This document shows positions 57,167-64,000 of a stretch of 64,000 bases of DNA, one piece after another; position 1 is the stretch's first letter; each line of letters begins with the position of its first letter. Source of the DNA: Cryptomeria japonica (lineage: Eukaryota > Streptophyta > Pinopsida > Cupressales > Cupressaceae). Made by a program: the position numbers and the translations under genes. Below the pieces are notes generated by a model that did not search any database, had not been told where the DNA came from, and saw nothing but the letters and a program-made list of their open reading frames with translations. The stretch is from positions 613,288,755 through 613,352,754 of the forward strand of contig NC_081409.1 of NCBI RefSeq assembly GCF_030272615.1. Direction: 5' to 3'.

Positions 57167-58463
57167 TCACATTTTCTGGTTCCAAAAACAAAATGCAAGG
57201 ATCTTCATCCTTTTTCTCTGAACTGATTCCTTTTGAGACTTTAGGAAATTCATCCACTCAAACATCAACACTCTCAACAATTCTCTGTGTCTAGTTGTTA
57301 AAACATTTGTAGGCCTTACTCTTGGTGGAATAGCCAAGAAATATACCTTCATCACTCTTAGCCTCAAATTTGCTAATGTAATCACCTCTCTTAATAAAAC
57401 ATTTGCTTCCAAATATCTTAAAATAGCTAACATCAAGTGATCTTCCATACCGATATTCATAAGGAGTCTTTTCCTTACCTCTCTTTACCAGAACACAGTT
57501 CATTGTGTAGATAGTTGTGCTGACAACTTCTCTCCAAAAGGTTTTCACTACACCTCCTTGTATCAACATTGTCCTAGCAGCTTCAACAACTGACTAGTTG
57601 TTTCTCTCTGTGATACCATTCTGTTGTGGAGTCCTTGGTGTAAAAAGTTGTCATTTGATACCATTCTCTTCCCAATACCTACTGAATTCCTCAAAAGTAA
57701 ATTCACCGCCTTGATCTGTCCTCAGACATTTTATCTTCTTACCACTCTATTTCTTAGCTAAGGCCTTGAATGCCTTGAACTTACCAAAATCTTCAGTCTT
57801 ATTTTTCAAGAATGTGACCCACATCATCCTTGAGCAATCATTAGTGAAAATCATGAAATATCTGTCACCTTGAATGCTTTTTTTTCTTATTGGTCCACAA
57901 AGATCTGTATGAACCAAATCTAACAAGTTCTCCGCTGAAAATGATTTTCTTTTGAAAGTTGAAGAAGTCATCTTTCCTAACTGACATTCTTTGCAAAGAG
58001 CGTTAACCTGTTTGTCTAACTGAGGCAAACCTCTCACTATCTTGGACTTACTCACTTTAACAATGTTATCAAAGTTTATATGACAAAATCTCCTATGCCA
58101 AAGCCAGCTATCATCTATTTTTGCAATAAAACAGTTGCTAACTTTAGAATTAAGGTGAAACAGGTTACCTTTAGTTTGTTTCCCGGTTGCAATCAATTCA
58201 CCTTTGTTGTCAAAGATTTTGCACATACCATTTTTAAACTCCAGTGGGTATCTTTGCTCATTGAGTTGTGCCACACTCAAAATATTATGCTTTAGACCTT
58301 CAACCTAGTAGACATCATCTGCACTTCTCTTCCCATTAAGAGAAATAATCCCCTTACCTTTAACCATGCAGGGTGAGTCATTACCAAATCTAACAACACC
58401 GCCATCAAATTCCTTCAAGGAAAGAAATTTGCTCCGATCATTGGTCATATGATGTGAACAACC
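57167..58463 (-). pseudogene. Copia-E protease remainder and integrase
   Basis: Starts just left of element F with CSHHMTNDRSKF, the second half of the protease active site. VEGLKHNILSVAQL follows, with one stop. Integrase runs from DDSWLWHRRFCHIN and CKEC through LVHTDLCGP and CSRMMWVTF. The DDE core is broken by stops near 57750-57600, then 57569-57291 is open with FWREVVSTTIYTMN and SDEGIFLGYSTKSKAYKCFN. Confidence 0.86.
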
Positions 58464-59239
58464 TGTTAGAAAACTCACAGATACTGAGAGGGGGGGGTGA
58501 ATTAGTATCTAACCGGTAATTAGAATTTCTCAACTTAAAACATGCAAAACATATTGTAATAGTGTACCGGTATGCAAGAAATAATGCAATAAACATAAAT
58601 GAAAGAAACCACATGAAAATCACACCATAACACAATGATTTAATGAGGAAACCTGGTGTGGGAAAAACCTCAGTTGGATTTGTAACCCACAATATTCACT
58701 TACTGGCCATTAAGAGAATATTACTTACAATAGGGGCCTGCACATGTAGGAAGGCCAAGTGCCTAGAGCTCACTGCTCAAAATGGGAAGTCTCACTGACT
58801 TACAATGTGGATTATACAAATCCAATAGCTTGTACTACTTTACAATAGCATCTTCAATGCCAGATTCAGTACCGGTTTCTACTCTGTTCTTTTCATATAC
58901 CCCTTAACCTATATTTCGCATAATAGGTCTGCCTAATCTTTTTCTCCTTACTTTCTTACAAAAATGTCCTACAATGACTTCTTATATATATAAGTCATTT
59001 TACAATGATATCAAGTCGGCTTACAAAGTTTTTCAAATAATAAACAAAATATAATATATCAAAAATCCTATCGGCCTCTGTGCCAGTATGCTTCCTTTCT
59101 CTGTGTCGGTGCTGGTGTAGAGTGTGTTCTGCTGATGTTGGTGTAATACCTTGCCAGTGCCATAGGATTGTAAGGTTGCCACCAATGATAAAACCTTCAA
59201 TCACATACAATGTCTCATTGGAGTGTGCATATACCAACA
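58464..59239 (-). repeat. Full LTR at the left of element F
   Basis: 776 bp, minus orientation, TGTTGGTATATGC to CTAACA, with the GATTCACCCCCC motif complement at 58483-58503. Preceded on the minus strand by CCAAAGGGGGAGAT, a polypurine tract, so it is a 3' LTR. Confidence 0.88.
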
Positions 59240-59596
59240 ATCTCCCCCTTTGGCATTGATGGCAACACTCATGAGAAATTTCAAAAGTGTATCCAAAAAT
59301 GTGAAGTCCAAAAATGTTACCAAAAATATGTGCTCCCCCTGAGCATATGATTCTTGTGATATTGAATTTTCTCATACCACTACTCCCCCTTTGGCATCAA
59401 TGACAAAGGTTGTCAAGATGTTAGTAGAGTTTTTAGTTTCAACCTTGTAACTGGGTAGTTACAATTTGAAATAGATCCGCCAAAATCAAGTTTAAACTCT
59501 CCATAGACTTTTTACTGTCTCTTATTGTTGTCTCTGTTCTTTTAGCTGTACTGGTGAGGTGCTGCAAATGCTCTGTCGGTGTTTTCTGTCCCTGTA

Positions 59597-60085
59597 TCAG
59601 TGCCTCAGATGATAGTCCAATCTTGGACTTAGTTTTAATCTCAGATGCTTTGCCTTATTCACTTTACTCTCCTTTTCTCTTTCTAATTTAAGTAATTCTT
59701 CCTCAAAATTTGTTATCTTTTGCTCAAAAACTGATAATGTATCAGGTGAGTTAACAAAATTATTAGCAATTTTATTGATTTCATCTTTTACCTTGCTTAT
59801 TTTCTTATCTACGTCTACATTCAAAAAGTTTGTCTTACAAGTGTCTTTGTATAGAGTTTTGTACTCTTTCAATAAGTTACATAGTTTCGGTAGAAGTGCG
59901 TCAAAATCCCTAGTACACTTCTTTATCTGCTCATCAAAGAATCTTTGTTTTTCAATTTCCAATTTATTCTTCAATGCCTCTTCCTTTATTTTTTCAATGT
60001 TCGATGTGATATATTTACACAAAGTATCAAGTTGTCCTAAAGAATCTTTATTGCCTATATTACAGTTAGGAGCAATTACCTTCAA
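59597..60085 (-). CDS. Coiled-coil ORF in the env-like position of element F
   Basis: An open minus frame of 162 codons from a TTG at the junction with the PBS. The frame stays open further upstream, through the PBS complement, so the real start was lost. The product is Lys/Glu/Leu-rich with heptad-like stretches (NIEKIKEEALKNKLEIEKQR, FEEELLKLEREKESKVNK). No enzyme motif. It stands just before the polypurine tract and 3' LTR, where SIRE-type Copia elements carry an extra ORF. It could also be the tail of a gag-like protein. Confidence 0.55.
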   Translation of the reverse strand: MKVIAPNCNIGNKDSLGQLDTLCKYITSNIEKIKEEALKNKLEIEKQRFFDEQIKKCTRDFDALLPKLCNLLKEYKTLYKDTCKTNFLNVDVDKKISKVKDEINKIANNFVNSPDTLSVFEQKITNFEEELLKLEREKESKVNKAKHLRLKLSPRLDYHLRH

Positions 60086-60088
60086 AAT

Positions 60089-60100
60089 TGGTATCAGAGC
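60089..60100 (+). other. Primer-binding site of the right half of element F
   Basis: TGGTATCAGAGC on the plus strand, not preceded by an LTR end but by the start of the minus-strand coiled-coil ORF. This places the inversion junction within a few bases of 60085. Confidence 0.85.
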
Positions 60101-60130
60101 TTGGTCCTCTATTTTTAGAAGCCTAACAAC

Positions 60131-61122
60131 TTGAGGAAGATCTTGACACCGATAAAGATGGAAAATCTGATGAAACTTGAAGTAGCTCTCTCAGACTATG
60201 ATGCAGAAAAATTGAAAAATATCAAACTCGAAGATGATCTAAAAGCAACTCAGGATATCATTCAGGCACTTCAAGAGAATCTTATTATTGCAAGAAATAA
60301 GAGAAGAGAACTTTGTGAAAAGATGCAAAATGAGAATGATGAAAAGGAATCACTTAATGATATGTTAAGTAAGCTGAAACTGGAGAACATAACTACAAAG
60401 AATGAGATGCATGATATGACTATGAGATTTTGTAAAGAGATTGAAGATAGGAGGAAGAATTAAGAAGAATTGACCAGAAGAATAAGTGATGCAGCAAATG
60501 AGAACACAAGGCTTAGCTATGAAAATGATCTATTAAAGATAGATCTGATGCACACTCAGAATGACTCCAATGAATTGATGAGACAGAAAGAAGTCTTAGA
60601 AAGAGAACTAGAAACTGCAAATCAACATAAAGAAAAATTCAGGAAAAGCTCAGAGGAACTTGGCAACTTACTGAAGAATCAAAAACCTAAAGGTGACACT
60701 TCTGGAATTGGCTTTGAAGTTGGTGAAAGCTTCGATACTACAAACACACAGGATCACAACAAACCGGTAAGGCAACCTAATGCTTATAAATTCAATGGAA
60801 AATGCTTTAACTATAATAAGTATGCTCACATAGCAAATGAATGTAGATCTAAAATTATCAGAATATCAACACACCCACCGGTCAATGTTCTAAATGCAAC
60901 AAAGTTGGTCACAATTCTGAGAATTGCAGAATGAATGTGAGATGTTATGTTTGTGGAAGATCTGGACATTTATCTAATCAATGCAGAACACAAACCAGCA
61001 TTGGTTATGGGAAAGCTATTCAAAAGAATAATGTAACTTGTTATGCATGTAACAAGATTGGGCATATTGCAAAATTTTGTAAGAAAGTAAGGAGAAAAAG
61101 ATTAGGCAAACCTATTATGTGA
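60131..61122 (+). pseudogene. Coiled-coil gag with three zinc knuckles, element F
   Basis: Three consecutive frames: 60131-60463 (110 codons), 60470-60934 (154) and 60931-61122 (63). A single TAA at 60462 separates the first two, which are in the same frame; a frame change occurs near 60900-60930. The first 200 residues are a long Leu/Glu/Lys coiled coil (LEDDLKATQDIIQALQEN, RQKEVLERELETANQHKEK). Then CFNYNKYAHIANEC (a knuckle with Tyr for the second Cys), CYVCGRSGHLSNQC and CYACNKIGHIAKFC. No UBN2 region, protease or polymerase is present, so the element depends on others. At 61075 the reading runs into LTR sequence. Confidence 0.8.
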
Positions 61123-61577
61123 AATATAGGTTAAGGGGTATATGAAAAGAACAGAGCAGAAACCGGTACTGAATCTGGCATTGAAGATGCTATTGTAAAG
61201 TAGTACAAATTATTGGATTTGTATAATCCACATTGTAAGTCAATGAGACTTCCGATTTTGAGCGGTGAGCTCTAGGCACTTGGCCTTCCTACATGTGCAG
61301 GCCCCTATTGTAAGTAATATTCTCTTATTGGCTAGTAAGTGAATATTGTGGGTCACAAATCCCACTGAGGTTTTTCCCACACCGAGTTTCCTCATTAAAT
61401 CATTGTGTTATGGTGTGATTTTCATGTGGTTTCTTTCATTTCTGTTTATTGCATTATTTCTTGCATACCGGTACACTGCTACAATATTTTCTGCATGTTT
61501 TAAGTTGAGAAATTCTAATTGCCAGTTAGATACTGATTCACCCCCCCCCCCTCTTAGTATCTGTGAGTTTCCTAACA
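61075..61577 (+). repeat. Partial LTR at the right of element F
   Basis: 503 bp, plus orientation, inverted copy of 58464-58964. It begins inside the last zinc-knuckle codons at the shared phrase TTTTGTAAGAAAGTAAGGAG and ends CCTAACA. It has a 13-base C run at 61541-61551 region. Confidence 0.87.
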
Positions 61578-62640
61578 TAACCACAATCAATGATCCAATC
61601 ATCAGAGTTATCCATCCTAGATACTAATGCCTTTTGGTCTGATATCTCTTCCTTAATAGATACAAACACAATATCTTCATTAGAATCACCATCACATTCT
61701 TTATCAATGATACCACTATCAGCAAAAATAAGACAATCTCTCTTGCCTTTACCCTTATACTTCTTAAATTTATCTCTCTTGTGTTCATTTTCACCATTAG
61801 GACTGTTAGCAGCAATGTGGCCAATCTTGTTGCATGCAAAACATTTTAAAGGTAATTTACCTCTATATTTACCAGTGCCTCTAGGCAACTGCTTTGCCAA
61901 CAATGCTTCAAGCTCCACTAAACTATCTTCATCGTCAACATCTCTACTGGATCTAGATTTATAACCTTGACTAGTATCTCTAATTTTTCTCATAGATGGG
62001 TTAGAAATAGAAGCTCTAAATGTAGACTCAGATTTCTGTACACTACCATCATAACCGTTTAATTCAAAATCAGTAAGCTTGCCAATGATGGAGTCAAGAG
62101 TTACCTTAGTTTTGTCAATGGACTTAAACTCCTGAATAGCTGCAACTTGGATAGCATAGACCGGTAGCAGGGTTCTCAGTACCTTACTGATCACTGTGGC
62201 ATCTTCCACTTTCCCTCTTGCACTCTTAATTTCACTAACTATCTCTTTTTCCTTTGACCATACTATTGGATATTCTCACCTTCAGTCATCCTCATGTCAT
62301 CAAAATTTCCTCTTAGACTCTCCTCTTTAGCAATCTTAACATGTTCATCACTGCTATAAATCTCTTCAAGTTTTTTCCATACCTCATATGCAATTTAAAG
62401 ACCATGAACATCTTCATATTCAACATCAGACAAGGAACTGATAATAGCCTCCAATGCTTGATGATTTTCTTGTTGTTCTTTCTTCTAATCATTAGTTAGA
62501 ATCCCAGTGGGTGCAATATACTTAGTATCTACATGATCCCAATACTGACTTCCTAGACTCTTGATGTAAATCTTCATTTTGTCGCTCCATATCCTATAGT
62601 TCTCTCTATTGAACTTCAAACCTTCCTTCTTCATCATGAT
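61578..62640 (-). pseudogene. Copia-E gag and start of protease
   Basis: Starts ATG near 62637, shortly after the PBS: MKKEGLKFNRENYRIWSDKM and YGLWIAYEVWKKLEE-like region, with TAA/TAG stops near 62488, 62398 and 62258 and a frameshift. 62209-61538 is open for 223 codons: ISKVLRTLLPVYAIQVAAI, EDSLVELEALLAKQLPRG, and the knuckle CFACNKIGHIAANSP, in which the last Cys is Ser. It reaches WIIDCG, the first half of the protease active site, and is then cut by element F. Confidence 0.86.
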
Positions 62641-62692
62641 CTACAAGATATTTTCCTCAAGATGTTAGGCTTAGACCTTAGAGGACCTAAAA

Positions 62693-62705
62693 CACTCTGA
62701 TACCA
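62693..62705 (-). other. Primer-binding site of Copia-E
   Basis: Minus strand TGGTATCAGAGTG, initiator tRNA-Met type, five bases after the LTR terminus. Confidence 0.85.
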
Positions 62706-62710
62706 ATTCA

Positions 62711-64000
62711 TGGTATGATGAAAGAATAAGTATCTGATAGATTACTAAGAGGAGGAGGGGGGGTGAATCAGTAAATAGAAAAACTGATACAAACTTTCCC
62801 AATCTCAATCTCAATCACACAAAGTAAACTTATCAATTAAATACCACTGTCAAGATAAATACTCATAAGAAAACCAGTTGATTGTTACAACAACTTAATA
62901 GTAAACAACATTAAACTTGCAAACATCCAAATGCTTTATCATATGTCAACATACTTCATTTCTCAATGCTTTTGGTTATCATGCCTTATCAGAAATAGTT
63001 AAGTAGTTAATCAAATCAACCATAAGATCATAACCACAAAAAAATTCACCACATGACACAAGTATTTTTGATGTGGAAACCCAAATAGGTAAAAACCATG
63101 GTGAGATGGGAATCACAAGATAATATATGAACTCTTGTTAACTTCGCCTTGTTAGGAGCCAAGCTTGTTAAAACTTTTACAAAAGTCTTGTTAAGAACTA
63201 ATCCTGTTAGGAATCACTTAGTTAAGGGATTGACTACAAATGCCTTGTTAGAAGCAATAACCTATAAGGAGTAACCTCAGTAGAGGATTTGAAAATCCAA
63301 TCTAATGGACCACCTTGTTAGAGGATTTAATAAGTAACCAAGCTTGTTAGAGCTTACCTGGTTAGGGGATTTCAATTATGCTATAATTGTTAGAAAATAA
63401 CAGAAGTTTTCTTGATCTGTCTGAATAGCACTACACTTGCTTGATCAGATCCTTTTAAGTTCCTATCTTCCTTCACTCAAACTACAGACTCATTATCCGG
63501 TTCAACAACCACACACTCAATTGATCTCTGCCAACTCTCTCAACTAGATAACATCATCGACCTTATAAACAAATCAATTAGGCTGGTAACACAACAAAAA
63601 CCTAATTCTCTCATAGAGATTACAAACAAGTCGGTTCAAGTATGACCGTTGGATTACATAGCAATCTCTACACATCAATCAAGAAAACCTCAACTGCTCC
63701 TTGATTACCACTTCATTGAGCTCAGTAACTCATCATGTGATTTACATTAGATGCAAATACAATTTGCTCATTCCCTAGACAAAAAAAAAACATGCCAAAA
63801 TATTTTGAACTTGTGTTCATACAATGACCATACTGGTCACTATCATTACCTCTCAACATCAGATCATAAAGCAACATAACCAATTCAACAACCTTAATTG
63901 GTTAGAGTTTAACAAAAACAACTGGTAGGGTTTACCAATTACATTCATAGATAGGGTTTAACCTTTTACACTGGTTACCAGTTTAACTCACAAACTTACA
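62711..64000 (-). repeat. Copia-E 5' LTR, cut by the window edge
   Basis: Matches 48933-49585 plus 54390-54934. By comparison with the other LTR about 140 bp are missing beyond 64000. It preserves the uninterrupted site where the 4.8-kb element inserted in the sister LTR (63458-63470). Confidence 0.92.

Larger units (their letters stand above)
58464..61577. mobile_element. Element F: Copia-type element with outward-facing inverted LTR ends
   Basis: The left end (minus-oriented LTR, 58464-59239) and right end (plus-oriented LTR part, 61075-61577) both terminate in the same U5 end: TGTTAGAAAACTCACAGATA on the left, its complement with CTAACA on the right. The arms match over about 500 bp. Inside, the left half is a minus-strand coiled-coil ORF with PPT, and the right half is a plus-strand PBS and gag. 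The halves meet near 60085. Flanks CAACC (58459-58463) and TAACC (61578-61582) look like a 5-bp TSD with one transition. The site is inside the Copia-E protease. Confidence 0.85.
48933..64000 (-). mobile_element. Copia-E: large Copia element carrying two nested insertions
   Basis: 3' LTR 55074-48933 (split by the 4.8-kb element), internal region 55075-62710 (split by element F), 5' LTR from 62711 to beyond the window. LTRs start TGTTGGCATTTGC (minus) and end CATACCA. Domain order is gag, protease, integrase, RT, RNase H. The preceding 5-mer at 48928-48932 is ACTGA; the matching TSD cannot be seen. It sits in the 5' LTR of G1. Confidence 0.9.

Noticed and set aside
59775-60134. 119-codon plus-strand ORF opposite the coiled-coil frame
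   Set aside because: Phe/Ser-rich antisense shadow of the Lys/Glu-rich minus frame, spanning the inversion junction.
60470-61122. Host gene for a coiled-coil zinc-knuckle protein
   Set aside because: It is directly preceded by a retroelement PBS and runs into LTR sequence, so it is a retroelement gag.

Overview
The window is nuclear DNA of a seed plant, most likely a gymnosperm (conifer type). It holds one compact MIKC-type MADS-box gene, in which every exon could be placed with matching phases, surrounded by decayed and nested LTR retrotransposons, old tandem repeats and AT-rich intergenic DNA. The gymnosperm guess rests on the B/Bsister-like MADS protein and on the density and age of the elements; it is inference.

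Layout. 1-4019: right end of a long non-coding LTR-like repeat, interrupted by a Ty1/Copia LTR flanked by a 433-bp direct duplication. 4020-5983: a 2-kb minisatellite built from a 20-bp unit used in both orientations. 5984-9200: old sequence with an unidentified ORF pair and probable LINE remnants. 9250-12016 (minus): the MADS-box gene, six exons, 215 codons. 12783-12944: a small MULE-like MITE in its upstream region. 13100-17800: microsatellites, local tandem duplications and three copies of a diverged dispersed repeat. 17811-25032 (+): complete but decayed Copia element (Copia-1). 25075-31700 (+): mosaic of Copia pieces (LTR, gag fused to RT, then two LTR / RNase H / PPT blocks). 31700-35770: unassigned.

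35774-64000 is a layered nest, mostly minus strand. A Ty3/Gypsy element (G1, Tat-like) runs from 48928 down to 35774. Its 3' LTR is interrupted by a Copia element with TSD (Copia-3, 36041-43175). Its 5' LTR is cut by another Copia (Copia-E, 48933 to beyond the window). Copia-E has a 4.8-kb non-coding LTR-like element inside its 3' LTR (49586-54384, TSD) and, inside its protease, a 3.1-kb rearranged element F (58464-61577, TSD). The two LTRs of F point outward in opposite directions.

All retroelement reading frames seen are broken, many by TAG/TGA codons of the kind left by methylated-cytosine decay. The MADS gene is the only apparently functional gene. The points most worth checking are the inverted-LTR element F, the RNase H-like domain upstream of reverse transcriptase in G1, the GC-AG intron and fused exon of the MADS gene, and the bidirectional minisatellite.
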